A DNA stretch of 64,000 nucleotides from an uncultured Alistipes sp. (GCA_900546065.1 URBK01000004.1:77272-141271); one strand, 5' to 3'. Shown: positions 35,461-46,881, numbered from the stretch's first letter. Translations and numbers: made by a program. The notes: generated from the sequence alone by a model not told the origin.

Positions 35461-36348
35461 TTATTTTTCGGGCGCGATGCGGGCGAGCCAGTCGAGCGTG
35501 AGGCTCTGCCACAGTTCCCGATATCGGAACGACTCCTTGATGCCCCATCCGTGTCCGCCCTCGGGCAGGATATAGAGCGAGGCGGGTATTCCGGCCTGCT
35601 TCATGGCGTTGTACATCATGGTCGAGTTCTGTGGAGGCACGCCTCCGTCATCGTCCGAGAGGATGAATAGCGCGGGAGGGGTAGCCTTGTCGACAAGGCG
35701 TTCGACAGACCATTCGAGGCTCTGCTCCTCGGTGCGGTCGGCCCCGAGAAGGTTGTCGAAGGAGCCGCGGTGGCTCTTCTCCCCCGACGTTATGACGGGA
35801 TAGAACAGAAGCATGAAGTCGGGACGCGGATCGCTCTGCGCATGGAGGTATTTGGCGAGTGCCCCTACGCCCGTTGCGGCGGCCAGATGCCCCCCGGCCG
35901 AGAATCCCATGATCCCCACCTGCCGTGCCTCCTGTTTGTGCGGATACTTCTCGCGCATGTATCGCAGGGCCTCGAGTGCATCCTCCGTCGGCACCTCGGG
36001 ATGGCCGTTCGGCATGCGGTACTTGAGTACGGCGGCCGTGATGCCGTGCTGGGCGAACCAACGGCCCACGTCATCGCCCTCGTGGCTCATCGCCACGAGC
36101 CAGTAACCTCCGCCCGGACATACCACTACGGTCTGTCCCGTGGCCTGCCCCTCGGCGGGGCGGTAGATGTAGAGTACGGCCTCGGTGGTGTGCGAGATGC
36201 GTTTGCCCTCACCTGTCTGTTCGGGCTGTGTGATGGCGTTCGAGTGCGGGGCCGTGGCGTTGTCCCACAGCTTGACCTCGAGCGGCTCCTGCGCCGAGGC
36301 GCTTATCGCCGCGGCGGCCGCGACGGCCAGCATGACTGCAAGTTTCAT
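35461..36348 (-). CDS. exported alpha/beta hydrolase, carbohydrate esterase-like
   Basis: 295 aa with a signal peptide ending ...AISASAQ. The oxyanion region is VVVCPGGGYWLVAMSHEG, the nucleophile elbow GFSAGGHLAA, the acid in SDDDGGVPPQ and the His in GGHGWGIKE, which together match the BD-FAE/acetyl-xylan-esterase-like group. It would remove acetyl or feruloyl esters from plant or host glycans in the periplasm. Heads a minus-strand set with two glycosidase-like genes; leuS lies just upstream on the same strand. Confidence 0.85.
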   Translation of the reverse strand: MKLAVMLAVAAAAAISASAQEPLEVKLWDNATAPHSNAITQPEQTGEGKRISHTTEAVLYIYRPAEGQATGQTVVVCPGGGYWLVAMSHEGDDVGRWFAQHGITAAVLKYRMPNGHPEVPTEDALEALRYMREKYPHKQEARQVGIMGFSAGGHLAAATGVGALAKYLHAQSDPRPDFMLLFYPVITSGEKSHRGSFDNLLGADRTEEQSLEWSVERLVDKATPPALFILSDDDGGVPPQNSTMMYNAMKQAGIPASLYILPEGGHGWGIKESFRYRELWQSLTLDWLARIAPEK

Positions 36349-36391
36349 GTCCGGAGGTTTTCTTCTGTTAAACTACCTATATTCCCGGATC

Positions 36392-39148
36392 CTATATTAC
36401 CAGATTGATGATCTTGCCCGGCACGACGATCACCTTCTTGGGAGTCTTGCCCGCAAGCCACTTCTGTGCGGCTTCGGCCTTGACGATCGAGTCTTCGATC
36501 TGTGCGGCCGTGGCCGAGAGAGGATACTCCTGCTTGAAGCGCAGCTTGCCGTTTACCATGACGGGATATTCGAATGCGCTCTCCTCGAGATGCTTCTCGT
36601 CGAAGGTGGGGTACGAGGCGTCGAATACCGACCCTTCGTGACCCATCGTCTCCCAGAGCTCCTCGGCCAAGTGCGGCGCGAAGGGGGCTATAAGTACGGC
36701 CAGCGGTTCGAGCACGGCGCGCTTGCGGCACTGCCCCAGCTCGTTGAGGCATATCATGAATGCCGATACGGAGGTGTTGAACGAGAAGTTCTCGATATCC
36801 TCGCGCACCTTCTTGATTGTCTTGTGCAGGGTCTTCATCTCGGCGGCCGTAGGCTTCTCGTCCGTAAGGGCGAGCTCTCCGTCGCGGTCGAAGTAGAGAC
36901 GCCAGAACTTGCGCAGGAACTTGTGTACGCCGTCTATGCCGTTCGTATCCCACGGCTTCGACTGCTCGATGGGGCCGAGGAACATCTCATACATGCGGAG
37001 CGTGTCGGCGCCGTAGTTCTCGACTATGTTGTCGGGGTTGACGACGTTGTACATCGACTTGGACATCTTCTCGATGGCCCAGCCGCAGATATACTTCCCG
37101 TCCTCGAGGATGAACTCCGCATCGGCGAATTCGGGGCGCCAGCGGCGGAAGGCCTCAAGGTCGAGCTGGTCGTTGCGGACGATGTTCACGTCGACGTGTA
37201 TCTCCTGCGTCTGGTACTGCGAGCGCAGCCCCAGCGAGACGAACTTGTTGGTGCCGACGATGCGGTAGACGAAGTTCGAGCGACCCTGTATCATGCCTTG
37301 GTTGACGAGCTTCTTGAATGGCTCCTTCTCGCACACGTATCCCAGATCATAGAGGAACATGTTCCAGAAGCGTGAGTACATCAGGTGTCCCGTGGCGTGC
37401 TCGATACCTCCGACGTAGAGGTCGACGCTGCGCCAGTACTCGTCCGCCTGCTTTGATACGAGGGCCTTGTCGTTGTGCGGGTCCATGTATCGCAGGTAGT
37501 ATGCCGACGATCCGGCAAATCCCGGCATCGTGGATAGCTCGAGCGGATATCCCTCCTCCGTAGTCCAGCCCTTCACACGTGCCAAGGGCGGTTCGCCCTG
37601 CTCCGTGGGGCCGAAGTTTTCGATCGGGGGCAGCTCCAGAGGCAGCTTGTCCTCCGGCAGGGGATATGCCGTGTCGCCCTTGTAGTATATGGGGAACGGC
37701 TCGCCCCAGTAACGCTGGCGCGAGAAGATGGCGTCACGCAGGCGGTAGTTCACAAGACGCTTGCCCAGATGGCGGCGTTCGATCTCGTCGAACATGGCGG
37801 GTATCGCCTCCTTGACATCCATGCCCGTGAGGAATCCCGAGTTGATCATGCGGCCGCTCTTGGCGTCGTACGACTCCTTCTCGATGTCGCCGCCCTCGAC
37901 CACGGGGATGATCTCCAGTCCGAAGTGTCGTGCGAAGGCGTAGTCGCGCGAGTCGTGTGCCGGCACGGCCATGATGGCCCCCGTACCGTATCCCGCCAGC
38001 ACGTAGTCCGATATGTAGATTGGGATCTGCTTGCCCGTGAAGGGGTTTATGGCGTACGAGCCCGTGGCCACGCCGCTCACGCGGCGCGTCTCGGCTATAC
38101 GCTCACGCTCCGAACGCTTCTTCGTCTGCTCGATGTACTCCTCGACGGCGGCGCGGTTTTCGGGCGTCGTAAGCTCCGAAACCCACTCGTGCTCGGGCGC
38201 GATGACCATGAACGTCACACCGAAGATGGTGTCGGGGCGCGTGGTGAAGATCTCGAGCTTGCGGTCCGAGTCCTTGATGTCGAAGAAGACCTGCGCGCCG
38301 ACCGAACGCCCGATCCAGTTGCGCTGGATCTCCTTGAGCGACTCGCTCCATTCGAGCGTATCCAGACCGTCAAGCAGCCGCTGGGCGTATGCCGTCACAC
38401 GCAGCGACCACTGCTTCATGCGCTTCTGCTCGACGGGGTAACCTCCGCGTACCGACAGCCCGTCCTTCACCTCGTCGTTGGCCAGCACCGTTCCCAACTT
38501 GGGACACCAGTTGACCATCGTGTCGGCGCGGTAGGCCAGACGGTAGTTCTGCAGCACCTGCTCGCGGCGGGGCTCGTCCCACGAGGCCCACTGCTCGGCC
38601 GTGAACTCCATGTCGGTGGTGCAGGCGGCGTCGACGCCCTCGGTGCCGTGCGCGGCGAAGTGCTCCTCGAGTGCGCTTATGGGCATGGCCTTCTGCGCGC
38701 GGCGGTCATAGTAGTGGGCGTACATCTTAAGGAAGGCCCACTGCGTCCATTTATAGTATGCGGGGTCGCACGTGCGCACCTCACGGTCCCAGTCGAACGA
38801 GAATCCGATCTTGTCCAGCTGCTCGCGGTAGCGGGCGATGTTCTGCTCGGTTGTGACGGCGGGGTGCTGCCCCGTCTGTATGGCGTACTGCTCGGCCGGC
38901 AGACCGAAGGCGTCGTATCCCATCGGGTGCAGCACGTTGTATCCGCACAGACGCTTGTAACGTGCGTATATGTCCGATGCAATGTATCCCAGCGGGTGTC
39001 CCACATGCAGTCCCGCACCCGACGGGTAGGGGAACATGTCGAGGACATAATACTTGGGGCGGTTGGGGTCGATCTCGACGTGATAGGTGCGCCGCTCGAC
39101 CCAGCGCTGCCGCCACTTGGATTCGATCTGCTTGAAATTGTAGTCCAT
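36392..39148 (-). CDS. leuS: leucyl-tRNA synthetase
   Basis: 918 aa, full length. HIGH-type motif HVGH at 48-51 after [10 protein letters not shown]; the CP1 editing domain is present in the middle ([11 protein letters not shown], then [17 protein letters not shown]); KMSKS with MYN near residue 694; the anticodon-binding and C-terminal domains end [15 protein letters not shown]. Charges tRNA-Leu and hydrolyses mischarged products. The -7 box TATCTTTG at 39188-39195 lies 40 bp upstream. The esterase gene follows 43 bp downstream with no T-rich terminator visible, so some read-through is likely. Confidence 0.95.
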   Translation of the reverse strand: MDYNFKQIESKWRQRWVERRTYHVEIDPNRPKYYVLDMFPYPSGAGLHVGHPLGYIASDIYARYKRLCGYNVLHPMGYDAFGLPAEQYAIQTGQHPAVTTEQNIARYREQLDKIGFSFDWDREVRTCDPAYYKWTQWAFLKMYAHYYDRRAQKAMPISALEEHFAAHGTEGVDAACTTDMEFTAEQWASWDEPRREQVLQNYRLAYRADTMVNWCPKLGTVLANDEVKDGLSVRGGYPVEQKRMKQWSLRVTAYAQRLLDGLDTLEWSESLKEIQRNWIGRSVGAQVFFDIKDSDRKLEIFTTRPDTIFGVTFMVIAPEHEWVSELTTPENRAAVEEYIEQTKKRSERERIAETRRVSGVATGSYAINPFTGKQIPIYISDYVLAGYGTGAIMAVPAHDSRDYAFARHFGLEIIPVVEGGDIEKESYDAKSGRMINSGFLTGMDVKEAIPAMFDEIERRHLGKRLVNYRLRDAIFSRQRYWGEPFPIYYKGDTAYPLPEDKLPLELPPIENFGPTEQGEPPLARVKGWTTEEGYPLELSTMPGFAGSSAYYLRYMDPHNDKALVSKQADEYWRSVDLYVGGIEHATGHLMYSRFWNMFLYDLGYVCEKEPFKKLVNQGMIQGRSNFVYRIVGTNKFVSLGLRSQYQTQEIHVDVNIVRNDQLDLEAFRRWRPEFADAEFILEDGKYICGWAIEKMSKSMYNVVNPDNIVENYGADTLRMYEMFLGPIEQSKPWDTNGIDGVHKFLRKFWRLYFDRDGELALTDEKPTAAEMKTLHKTIKKVREDIENFSFNTSVSAFMICLNELGQCRKRAVLEPLAVLIAPFAPHLAEELWETMGHEGSVFDASYPTFDEKHLEESAFEYPVMVNGKLRFKQEYPLSATAAQIEDSIVKAEAAQKWLAGKTPKKVIVVPGKIINLVI

Positions 39149-39187
39149 TGTGTATATTGCTGTTTTGATATATATTCAACCGAGGAG

Positions 39188-39195
39188 CAAAGATA
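39188..39195 (-). promoter_or_regulatory. -7 box (TATCTTTG) for leuS
   Basis: TATCTTTG on the minus strand, 40 bp before the leuS ATG. Confidence 0.6.
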
Positions 39196-39449
39196 TGCAA
39201 AAAACCCTTTTTTTGCACCTTAAAACCCGAAAATCGACCTTGCGCCACGGCTCTATGTGCACTTTGGCCGCCGCGCGGGACGCTTGCAGGCGCAGATGCC
39301 GGATCTGCACGGCGTAAGATACGGCGTGCATGCCGACGCGTTGTCCGAAGCAGACGGCCTATGCGCGAAGCGGCCGTCGGGCGTAGCGGGTTTATATGTT
39401 ATGTATTGTGATTGGCGGGTGTGTGTCCGTATGGGGTATGTCGGACGGG

Positions 39450-40112
39450 TCAGTTGCGGGCCTGCTCGTGGAAGTCGGTATGGCCGCAATGGCGGCAGGT
39501 GCGGGTGACGACATATCTGTATATGCGCCGCCCGTTCTTGGTGACGGCGCCGTCGTCGTGGCGGCTGTGCGCCGTGTCGCGCATGGCGTGCAGGCGCCCG
39601 CAGCGGTCGCAGCGGCGGCCGAACAGAAGCACGGCCAGCAGCGGTGTGATTACGGATACGGGCAGCACTATGGCCAGAACCAGCAGCACAAGCTCTATCC
39701 CGCTGAGCGTGGCGACGAAATCCTCCAGATTGCGGTCTACCGAGCGGTCGGGGCGCGAGTGCTGTACGTCGGCGGCCTTGATCCGCATATCGGCGCCGGC
39801 ACCGGCTCCAGCACGAATGCCGGCGCGGACGTCTGCTGCGGCCCGTATGTGTGTTGCCGCTCCGAGACCGAAGTGTCCGGGCGCGATGTGGCGCGACATG
39901 CGTACAAGCAGAGCGGCGGGAATATCGGTCGTATTGGTATGGTATGCGTTGATACGGTTTGCGCGTTGGGCCGATGCGTTTGCAATGCCCTGCTGCAGAT
40001 GTAGGGAAATGAAAAAGCCGTACCGTGCCGAAGCGTGGACGGTCAGGGCAGACATCAAGGCCATGCCGGCAATGAGTGTCGGCATCAGTATGCGGAGCAG
40101 GTTCTTTTTCAT
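39450..40112 (-). CDS. membrane protein with C-terminal zinc ribbon
   Basis: 220 aa from MKKNLLRILMPTLIAGMALM, a signal peptide or anchor. An Ala/Arg/Gly-rich middle (GIRAGAGAGADMRI) precedes a membrane span (ELVLLVLAIVLPVSVITPLLAVLL, ~137-162) and a Cys4 ribbon with pairs C168/C171 and C206/C209. The open frame to 40256 is rejected because the TATATTTG box at 40226-40233 lies inside it. No family recognised; the ribbon would face the cytoplasm if the N-terminus is exported. Confidence 0.68.
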   Translation of the reverse strand: MKKNLLRILMPTLIAGMALMSALTVHASARYGFFISLHLQQGIANASAQRANRINAYHTNTTDIPAALLVRMSRHIAPGHFGLGAATHIRAAADVRAGIRAGAGAGADMRIKAADVQHSRPDRSVDRNLEDFVATLSGIELVLLVLAIVLPVSVITPLLAVLLFGRRCDRCGRLHAMRDTAHSRHDDGAVTKNGRRIYRYVVTRTCRHCGHTDFHEQARN

Positions 40113-40225
40113 CAGGCTCTTCAGGTGCGAATATGTTTCGGTGGCCGCCTGCGGCGGCATCGGCAAACGGCATGCCGAGGTTGGGGCGGCAGGACGTTCG
40201 GGCACTCCCTGAGGGGCGCTGAATG

Positions 40226-40233
40226 CAAATATA
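40226..40233 (-). promoter_or_regulatory. -7 box (TATATTTG) for the zinc-ribbon gene
   Basis: TATATTTG on the minus strand, 114 bp before the chosen ATG at 40112; it decides against the longer start. Confidence 0.55.
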
Positions 40234-40647
40234 GGAAAATGTAAGCTCGAGAACAAAATTTAGAGACGAAAAAATAGCAATTTGCCGTGTGCCAGTATAA
40301 CTTTTTTATGGTTTGCTTCCGTAAGCGTCCAGCCCGTGAAGGTGCCGTATCGCGGTTTGGCAGGGATAAAGTCCGGTCAATTAGCGTGTTTGCCATGCCG
40401 TGCGGCTGCCGTACCGCTCCGGACGGCGCGGCAGCCGTAGGAGCTGGCGCATGACGGCAGACGGCCGACGGCGGGCGCCGCGACAAGGAGTTTTAATGCG
40501 TTGAAAAATACCCTGTTTCCGATATATGTATAAATAAAACATTATAGTTTGTAGAAATGTATAAGCAAAAAGAATCGCTTTAGGCGTAAAATGCTGGAAA
40601 AAGCCGAAAAAAGATTGAGTCAAGTAGTGTTATTAAAAAAAATTGCT

Positions 40648-40655
40648 TACCTTTG
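40648..40655 (+). promoter_or_regulatory. -7 box (TACCTTTG) of the str operon
   Basis: TACCTTTGC, 67 bp before rpsL, after a long A-tract. This variant is common on strong Bacteroidetes promoters such as those of stable RNA and ribosomal genes. Confidence 0.7.
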
Positions 40656-40722
40656 CAATCCGTTTTGGACGTTTTTGGAAACGGAATTGATTAATTAACA
40701 TTAAAGGACAAAAAGTTTTACA

Positions 40723-41121
40723 ATGCCAACTATTCAACAGTTAGTAAGAAACGGTCGAGTAAGTCTGGAGGACAAGAGTAAGTCTCCGGCACTCGCAGCG
40801 TGTCCCCAGCGTCGCGGCGTATGTACGCGTGTGTACACTACGACCCCGAAGAAGCCTAACTCGGCTATGCGTAAGGTGGCGCGTGTAAGATTGACCAACG
40901 GCAAGGAGGTTAACGCCTATATCCCGGGCGAGGGCCACAACCTGCAGGAGCACTCAATCGTATTGGTACGCGGCGGTCGTGTAAAGGACCTGCCGGGTGT
41001 ACGTTATCACTTGGTTCGCGGAGCCCTCGACTCGGCAGGTGTGGACGGACGCCGTCAGCGCCGCTCGAAGTACGGAGCAAAGCGCCCGAAGGCAGGAAAG
41101 GCAGCCCCCGGAAAGAAATAA
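40723..41121 (+). CDS. rpsL: ribosomal protein S12
   Basis: 132 aa. [17 protein letters not shown] and [13 protein letters not shown] are the decoding-site loops. K43 and K88, the usual streptomycin-resistance positions, are both Lys (sensitive type), and D89, the site of methylthiolation in other bacteria, is present. First gene of the cluster; binds 16S rRNA at the decoding centre. Confidence 0.97.
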   Translation: MPTIQQLVRNGRVSLEDKSKSPALAACPQRRGVCTRVYTTTPKKPNSAMRKVARVRLTNGKEVNAYIPGEGHNLQEHSIVLVRGGRVKDLPGVRYHLVRGALDSAGVDGRRQRRSKYGAKRPKAGKAAPGKK

Positions 41122-41158
41122 ACTCCCATAGTCAATCGTATTAACTACAAGAAATAAA

Positions 41159-41635
41159 ATGAGAAAAGCTAAGCCAAGAAAGCGAATTCTACTTCCAGAT
41201 CCCAAGTTCAACGATGTCGAGGTGACTCGTTTCGTGAACAACCTTATGCTGGATGGAAAGAAGAGTATTGCTTACACCATCTTCTACGACAGTCTGGAGC
41301 TGGTGAGCAAGAAGATGAAGGATGCTGATAAGTCTCCGCTGGAAATCTGGAAACAGGCTCTTGAGAATATCACACCCCAAGTCGAAGTAAAGTCGAAGCG
41401 TATCGGAGGTGCGACCTTCCAGGTTCCTATGGAGGTTAGACCGGAGCGCAAGATTTCGATTTCCATGAAAAACCTTGTCCTTTACTCACGCAAGCGCGCC
41501 GGTAAGTCTATGGCCGAGAAACTCGCAGCAGAGATAGTCGATGCCTACAATCAGCAGGGTGCCGCCTACAAGCGTAAGGAGGAGATGCACCGCATGGCTG
41601 AGGCGAACAAGGCATTCGCGCATTTCAGATTCTAA
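41159..41635 (+). CDS. rpsG: ribosomal protein S7
   Basis: 158 aa, normal length. [20 protein letters not shown] through [43 protein letters not shown] covers the six-helix core and beta-hairpin of S7, the primary organiser of the 30S head next to the E-site tRNA. It is 37 bp after rpsL and 15 bp before fusA, the standard str order. Confidence 0.97.
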   Translation: MRKAKPRKRILLPDPKFNDVEVTRFVNNLMLDGKKSIAYTIFYDSLELVSKKMKDADKSPLEIWKQALENITPQVEVKSKRIGGATFQVPMEVRPERKISISMKNLVLYSRKRAGKSMAEKLAAEIVDAYNQQGAAYKRKEEMHRMAEANKAFAHFRF

Positions 41636-41650
41636 TAAAGGTAACGTTAA

Positions 41651-43759
41651 ATGGCAAGAGATCTTAACTATACTCGTAACATCGGTATCATGGCGCACAT
41701 CGATGCCGGTAAGACGACCACCTCGGAGCGTATCCTCTTCTACACGGGTAAGACCCACAAGATCGGTGAGGTTCACGAGGGCGGCGCCACGATGGACTGG
41801 ATGGTTCAGGAGCAGGAGCGTGGTATCACCATCACGTCGGCTGCAACCACCGCATTCTGGCACTATAAGGACAAGCAGTATCAGATCAACCTGATCGATA
41901 CTCCGGGACACGTCGACTTCACGGTCGAGGTGGAGCGTTCGTTGCGCGTACTTGACGGCGCCGTTGCTACGTTCTGCGCTGTGGGCGGTGTCGAGCCCCA
42001 GTCGGAGACGGTATGGCGTCAGGCCGACAAATACCACGTACCCCGTATCGGTTACGTGAACAAGATGGACCGTACGGGCGCCGACTTCCTGTCGGTATGC
42101 GCCCAGATCAAGGAGCACTTCGGTGCTACGGCACTGCCGGTAGTGCTGCCCATCGGTTCGGAGGACAAGTTCGAGGGCTTGATAGACCTTATATATAATA
42201 ATGCGATCTACTACTTCGACGACAAGACCGTCCGCGACAACTTCGTGCTGAAGGAGATCCCCGACAACATGAAGGCCGAGGCCGCCGAGTGGCGTTCGAA
42301 GCTCATCGAGGAGGTTGCCGCTACGGACGAGGCCCTGATGGAGAAGTTCTTCGAGGACCCCGATTCGATCACCGCCGACGAGCTTATCGCCGCAATCCGC
42401 AAGGCTACGATCAACATGACGCTCGTGCCCATGCTCTGCGGTTCGTCGTTCCACAACAAGGGTGTGCAGAAGCTGCTCGACTCGATCATCGCGTTCCTGC
42501 CCTCGCCGCTGGACGTACCCCCCGTCGAGGGTATCAACCCCAAGACCGAGGAGAAGGAGGTTCGCCACGCTACCATAGACGATCCCTTCTGCGGACTGGC
42601 ATTCAAGATCGCAACCGATCCCTTCGTAGGCCGTCTGGCATTTGTCCGTGTATATTCGGGCGCACTGGACGCCGGTTCATACGTGCTGAACGCACGCAGC
42701 GGCAAGCGCGAGCGTATCAGCCGTCTGTATCAGATGCACGCCAACAAGCAGAACCCTCTGGAGAGAGTCGAGGCAGGTGATATCTGCGCCGCCGTCGGCT
42801 TCAAGGAGATCCGTACGGGTGATACGCTTACGGCCGAGAACGCACCTCTGGTACTCGAGCAGATGACCTTCCCCGAGCCTGTGATCGGTCTGGCCGTTGA
42901 GCCCAAGACCCAGAAGGATCTCGACAAGCTGGGCATCGCTCTGGCCAAGCTGGCAGAGGAGGATCCTACCTTCACGGTACGTACCGACGAGGAGACGGGT
43001 CAGACGATCATCAGCGGTATGGGTGAGCTTCACCTCGACATCATCGTCGACCGTCTGCGCCGCGAGTTCGGTGTGGAGATCAATCAGGGAGCACCGCAGG
43101 TTAACTACAAGGAGGCTCTTACCAAGACGGTTCAGCACCGTGAGGTATTCAAGAAGCAGACCGGTGGCCGCGGTAAGTTCGCCGACATCATCTTCGAGAT
43201 CGGCCCCGCCGAGGACGGCAAGCCGGGTCTCACCTTCGTGGACGAGGTCAAGGGCGGAAATATCCCCAAGGAGTTCATTCCCGCCGTGCAGAAGGGCTTC
43301 GAGTCGGCTATGGCCAACGGCGCCCTCGCAGGCTACTCGATCGATTCGATGAAAGTTACGCTCAAGGACGGTTCGTTCCACCCTGTGGATTCGGATCAGC
43401 TCTCATTCGAGATCTGCGCCCGCAACGGTTTCCGTCAGGCTGCTCCCAAGGCCGGTTCGGTTATCATGGAGCCCATCATGTCAGTCGAGGTTGTTACGCC
43501 CGAGGAGAACATGGGTGACATCATCGGCGACCTGAACAAGCGCCGCGGCCAGATTCAGGGCATGGAGTCGAAGGGTACGGCCCGCGTCGTTAAGGCTATG
43601 GTGCCGCTGTCGGAGATGTTCGGCTACGTGACCGTGCTGCGTACGATCTCGTCGGGACGCGCTACGTCGTCGATGGAGTTCTCGCACTTCGAGGAGGTTC
43701 CCGCAAACCTCGCCAAGGAGATCATCGAGAAGAGCGGAAAGCGTAAGGATTTAGAATAA
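41651..43759 (+). CDS. fusA: elongation factor G
   Basis: 702 aa, all five domains. GTPase motifs: AHIDAGKTT (G1), the RGITI switch, DTPGH (G3) and NKMD (G4). The domain IV/V segments [17 protein letters not shown] and [26 protein letters not shown] are intact. Catalyses translocation. In its usual place between rpsG and rpsJ; many Bacteroidetes carry a second EF-G elsewhere, not seen here. Confidence 0.97.
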   Translation: MARDLNYTRNIGIMAHIDAGKTTTSERILFYTGKTHKIGEVHEGGATMDWMVQEQERGITITSAATTAFWHYKDKQYQINLIDTPGHVDFTVEVERSLRVLDGAVATFCAVGGVEPQSETVWRQADKYHVPRIGYVNKMDRTGADFLSVCAQIKEHFGATALPVVLPIGSEDKFEGLIDLIYNNAIYYFDDKTVRDNFVLKEIPDNMKAEAAEWRSKLIEEVAATDEALMEKFFEDPDSITADELIAAIRKATINMTLVPMLCGSSFHNKGVQKLLDSIIAFLPSPLDVPPVEGINPKTEEKEVRHATIDDPFCGLAFKIATDPFVGRLAFVRVYSGALDAGSYVLNARSGKRERISRLYQMHANKQNPLERVEAGDICAAVGFKEIRTGDTLTAENAPLVLEQMTFPEPVIGLAVEPKTQKDLDKLGIALAKLAEEDPTFTVRTDEETGQTIISGMGELHLDIIVDRLRREFGVEINQGAPQVNYKEALTKTVQHREVFKKQTGGRGKFADIIFEIGPAEDGKPGLTFVDEVKGGNIPKEFIPAVQKGFESAMANGALAGYSIDSMKVTLKDGSFHPVDSDQLSFEICARNGFRQAAPKAGSVIMEPIMSVEVVTPEENMGDIIGDLNKRRGQIQGMESKGTARVVKAMVPLSEMFGYVTVLRTISSGRATSSMEFSHFEEVPANLAKEIIEKSGKRKDLE

Positions 43760-43773
43760 TAACGAGTTAAAAT

Positions 43774-44079
43774 ATGAACCAGAAAATTAGAATCAAACTC
43801 AAGTCTTTCGACCACAACTTGGTTGACAAGTCGGCCGAGAAGATCGTGAAGACGGTGAAGTCAACGGACGCCATGGTAAGCGGTCCGGTGCCCCTGCCCA
43901 CGAAGAAGCAGATTTTTACGGTCAACCGCTCGACCTTCGTCAACAAGAAGGCGCGTGAGCAGTTCCAGTTCTGCACCTTCAAGCGTATCATCGACATCTA
44001 CTCGTCAACGCCCAAGACCATCGACGCGCTGATGAAGCTGGAGCTTCCTTCGGGAGTGGAGGTCGAGATCAAGGTTTGA
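43774..44079 (+). CDS. rpsJ: ribosomal protein S10
   Basis: 101 aa. [23 protein letters not shown] and [28 protein letters not shown] are diagnostic. The protein also serves as NusE in antitermination. It follows fusA by 14 bp and is separated from rplC by 138 bp that hold a large hairpin. Confidence 0.97.
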   Translation: MNQKIRIKLKSFDHNLVDKSAEKIVKTVKSTDAMVSGPVPLPTKKQIFTVNRSTFVNKKAREQFQFCTFKRIIDIYSSTPKTIDALMKLELPSGVEVEIKV

Positions 44080-44088
44080 TAACGACAG

Positions 44089-44136
44089 GCACGTGCGGGG
44101 CGCGGCAAAAGGCGACGCCCCGCCGACGTGCGTTTT
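44089..44136 (+). terminator. terminator-like hairpin between rpsJ and rplC
   Basis: GCACGT-GCGGGGCG (44089-44102) pairs with CGCCCCGC-CG-ACGTGC (44116-44131) with a 2-nt bulge, then GTTTT. It lies inside the transcription unit, so it may act as an attenuator or processing site rather than a full stop. Confidence 0.65.
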
Positions 44137-44217
44137 CCGCGAGGAGATATTTACGAACGAAAATATAGACTCAAGAAGACAAATCACTTTATTCAACAAA
44201 CGTAATTCGACAGAAAA

Positions 44218-44832
44218 ATGTCAGGACTAATTGGAAAGAAGATCGGAATGACTTCCGTTTACAGTGCCGAGGGTAAGAACATACCATGCACTGTCATTGA
44301 GGCTGGTCCGTGTGTAGTTACGCAAATTAAGACGGTCGAGAAGGATTCGTATGAGGCCGTTCAGGTTGCCTATGACGACAAAAGTGAAAAACACACCAGC
44401 AACAGTTTGTTAGGTCACTTCAAGAAGGCCGGCACTACCCCCAAGCGCAAGATGGCTGAGTTCAAGGGTATGCCCGAAGTGAACCTCGGTGATACTCTCA
44501 CGGTCGACATGTTCTCGGAGGAGGACTGGGTAGACGTTACGGGGATCTCGAAGGGTAAGGGCTTTCAGGGCGTAGTAAAGCGTCACGGTTTCGGCGGTGT
44601 CGGCGGCCAGACTCACGGTCAGCACAACCGTCAGCGTAAGCCGGGTTCGCTGGGTGCGTCGTCTTATCCGTCGCGTGTGTTCAAGGGCAAGCGTTTGGCC
44701 GGACGCATGGGCGGCGATCAGGTTAAGGTCGTTAACCTGAAGGTATTGAAGATTATTCCCGAGAACAACCTCATTCTGGTGAAGGGTTCGATTCCCGGGG
44801 CAAAAGGTGCTTATTTAACAATTGAGAAGTAG
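44218..44832 (+). CDS. rplC: ribosomal protein L3
   Basis: 204 aa from [15 protein letters not shown]. The extended loop reaching the peptidyl transferase centre ([42 protein letters not shown]) is complete and includes the Gln often methylated by PrmB. Begins the S10-type gene order L3-L4-L23-L2. One base separates its stop from rplD. Confidence 0.97.
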   Translation: MSGLIGKKIGMTSVYSAEGKNIPCTVIEAGPCVVTQIKTVEKDSYEAVQVAYDDKSEKHTSNSLLGHFKKAGTTPKRKMAEFKGMPEVNLGDTLTVDMFSEEDWVDVTGISKGKGFQGVVKRHGFGGVGGQTHGQHNRQRKPGSLGASSYPSRVFKGKRLAGRMGGDQVKVVNLKVLKIIPENNLILVKGSIPGAKGAYLTIEK

Positions 44833-44833
44833 T

Positions 44834-45460
44834 ATGGAATTAGCTGTTTATAACACACAAGGACAAGAGACCGGACGCAAGGTAGTCCTTTCGGATGCGG
44901 TCTTCGGCGTGGAGGCTAATGACCACGCTATCTATCTCGACGTGAAGCAGTATCTGGCCGATCAGCGTCAGGGTACGCACAAGTCGAAGCAGCGTAACGA
45001 GGTAGCTGGATCGACGCGCAAGCTCAAGCGTCAGAAGGGTACCGGCGGCGCACGTTGCGGCAGCATCAAGTCACCGCTGTTCCCGGGAGGCGGCCGCGTA
45101 TTCGGTCCCGTACCCCGCGACTACAGCTTCAAGCTCAACAAGAAGCTCAAGCGTCTGGCACGCCGCAGCGCCCTGACCTACAAGGCTCAGGCCGGCGCTA
45201 TCACGGTAGTCGAGTCGCCGTCGCTCGAGGCCCCGAAGACCAAGCAGGTCGAGGCCATGACCAAGGCCCTGAAGGTGGCCGACAAGAAGGTGCTTCTGGT
45301 ACTGCCCGAAGGCAATGCAAACCTTCAGCTGTCATGCCGCAACATCCCCTCTGTAAAGCCTATTCTGGCCGCCAACATCAACACCTATGAGGTGATGAAT
45401 GCCAACGTGCTGGTAATGGTCGAGGGCGCGGAGAACGTATTGAATGTAATGTTAGCTTAA
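44834..45460 (+). CDS. rplD: ribosomal protein L4
   Basis: 208 aa from [14 protein letters not shown]; the 12 bp upstream in the same frame belong to the rplC tail. The tunnel loop [36 protein letters not shown] is intact; changes here give macrolide resistance, and none of the usual deletions is seen. L4 regulates the S10 operon in E. coli; the rpsJ-rplC hairpin is a possible target here. Confidence 0.97.
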   Translation: MELAVYNTQGQETGRKVVLSDAVFGVEANDHAIYLDVKQYLADQRQGTHKSKQRNEVAGSTRKLKRQKGTGGARCGSIKSPLFPGGGRVFGPVPRDYSFKLNKKLKRLARRSALTYKAQAGAITVVESPSLEAPKTKQVEAMTKALKVADKKVLLVLPEGNANLQLSCRNIPSVKPILAANINTYEVMNANVLVMVEGAENVLNVMLA

Positions 45461-45473
45461 AAACGCAAGAGAG

Positions 45474-45764
45474 ATGGAAATTATAATTAAGCCTATTTTG
45501 ACCGAGAAGATGACGATTCAGGGCGAAAAACTGAACCGCTACGGTTTTATCGTCGACGTTAGAGCTAACAAGCTGCAGATCCGCAACGCGGTGGAGCAGA
45601 TGTACAACGTCGTGGTGACGGATGTCAACACCATCAACTACATGGGCAAGCTCAAGAGCCGCTACACGAAGGCGGGCCTTCTGGAGGGCCGCGCCAACAA
45701 CTTCAAGAAGGCCGTTGTCACCTTGAAGGATGGAGACAAGATAGATTTTTACAGTAATATCTAA
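45474..45764 (+). CDS. rplW: ribosomal protein L23
   Basis: 96 aa. [11 protein letters not shown] at the N-terminus, then [42 protein letters not shown]. Sits at the exit tunnel, where it contacts trigger factor and SRP. 13 bp after rplD and 5 bp before rplB. Confidence 0.96.
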   Translation: MEIIIKPILTEKMTIQGEKLNRYGFIVDVRANKLQIRNAVEQMYNVVVTDVNTINYMGKLKSRYTKAGLLEGRANNFKKAVVTLKDGDKIDFYSNI

Positions 45765-45769
45765 CAGAC

Positions 45770-46594
45770 ATGGCAGTAAGAAAGTTTAAGCCGGTAACAG
45801 CCGGTACGAGACATAAGATCATAGGCGCTTTCGACGAGATCACTTGCACGACGCCTGAAAAGTCGTTGCTCAGTGCCAAGAAGAGCACGGGCGGACGTAA
45901 CAATACGGGTAAGATGACCATGCGCTATATCGGCGGAGGTCACAAGCAGATGTATCGTAACGTCGACTTCAAGCGCTCGAAGGACGGTATTGCCGCAACT
46001 GTAAAGACTATCGAGTACGACCCGAACCGTACGGCACGCATCGCTCTGGTGGTGTACGCCGACGGCGAGAAGAGCTATATCCTCGCTCCGAATGGCCTTC
46101 AGGTAGGCCAGACGGTCATGAGCGGCGCAGGCGTAGCCCCCGAAGTCGGAAACACTCTGTTCCTGAGCGAAATACCTCTGGGAACCGTAGTACATAACAT
46201 TGAACTCTACCCCGGTCAGGGTGCTGCGATGGCACGTTCGGCCGGTTCGTATGCTCAGCTTCTGGCACGCGAAGGAAAATTCGCTATCATCAAGTTGCCT
46301 TCAGGCGAGACTCGTATGGTACTCGTAACTTGCCGCGCTACGATAGGCGTGGTATCGAACGTCGATCACAACCTCGAGAGCTCGGGCAAGGCCGGCCGCA
46401 AGCGTTGGCTCGGTCGCCGTCCGCGTAACCGTGGCGTCGTGATGAACCCTGTTGATCACCCGATGGGTGGCGGTGAAGGCCGTGCTTCGGGAGGTCACCC
46501 GCGTTCGCGTAAGGGATTGTTGGCTAAGGGTTATAAGACTCGTAACCCGAAGAAGACGACCTCGAAGTTCATTATTTCAAGAAAGAAAAAATAA
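45770..46594 (+). CDS. rplB: ribosomal protein L2
   Basis: 274 aa. The OB and SH3-like domains are complete, and the conserved [20 protein letters not shown] segment containing the functionally important His is present near residue 230. Binds 23S rRNA and is needed for subunit association and peptidyl transfer. Confidence 0.97.
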   Translation: MAVRKFKPVTAGTRHKIIGAFDEITCTTPEKSLLSAKKSTGGRNNTGKMTMRYIGGGHKQMYRNVDFKRSKDGIAATVKTIEYDPNRTARIALVVYADGEKSYILAPNGLQVGQTVMSGAGVAPEVGNTLFLSEIPLGTVVHNIELYPGQGAAMARSAGSYAQLLAREGKFAIIKLPSGETRMVLVTCRATIGVVSNVDHNLESSGKAGRKRWLGRRPRNRGVVMNPVDHPMGGGEGRASGGHPRSRKGLLAKGYKTRNPKKTTSKFIISRKKK

Positions 46595-46611
46595 TTAAAT
46601 AGAGTATCATA

Positions 46612-46881
46612 ATGAGCCGTTCATTAAAAAAAGGACCATTCATCGACCCCAAACTTGAGGCGAAGGTAGTCGCACAGGCCGAGGGGAACAAGAAGACTGT
46701 CATCAAGACTTGGTCGCGCGCAAGTATGATTTCGCCTGACTTCGTCGGTCAGACGATAGCTGTCCACAACGGAAATAAGTTCATTCCCGTATACGTAACC
46801 GAGAATATGGTGGGTCACAAGTTGGGCGAGTTCGCTCCGACCCGCAATTTCCGTGGTCATGCAGGTAACAAGAAAAAATAG
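46612..46881 (+). CDS. rpsS: ribosomal protein S19
   Basis: 89 aa: [39 protein letters not shown] and the C-terminal [18 protein letters not shown] are standard. Forms a complex with S13 in the 30S head. 17 bp after rplB and 6 bp before rplV. Confidence 0.97.
   Translation: MSRSLKKGPFIDPKLEAKVVAQAEGNKKTVIKTWSRASMISPDFVGQTIAVHNGNKFIPVYVTENMVGHKLGEFAPTRNFRGHAGNKKK

Larger units (their letters stand above)
40113..40722. other. 610-bp spacer before the ribosomal supercluster
   Basis: It contains the minus-strand promoter of the zinc-ribbon gene, a perfect 9-bp inverted repeat CGGCTGCCG (40403-40411 with 40429-40437) without a T-tract, an AT-rich upstream region (about 40500-40640), and the str promoter and leader. 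The leader has a small CCGTTT/AAACGG hairpin at 40660-40684. No gene is supported. Confidence 0.65.

Noticed and set aside
39396..40004. Plus-strand open frames opposite the zinc-ribbon membrane protein
   Set aside because: No family features; the minus strand has a promoter, signal peptide, membrane span and paired CxxC motifs.
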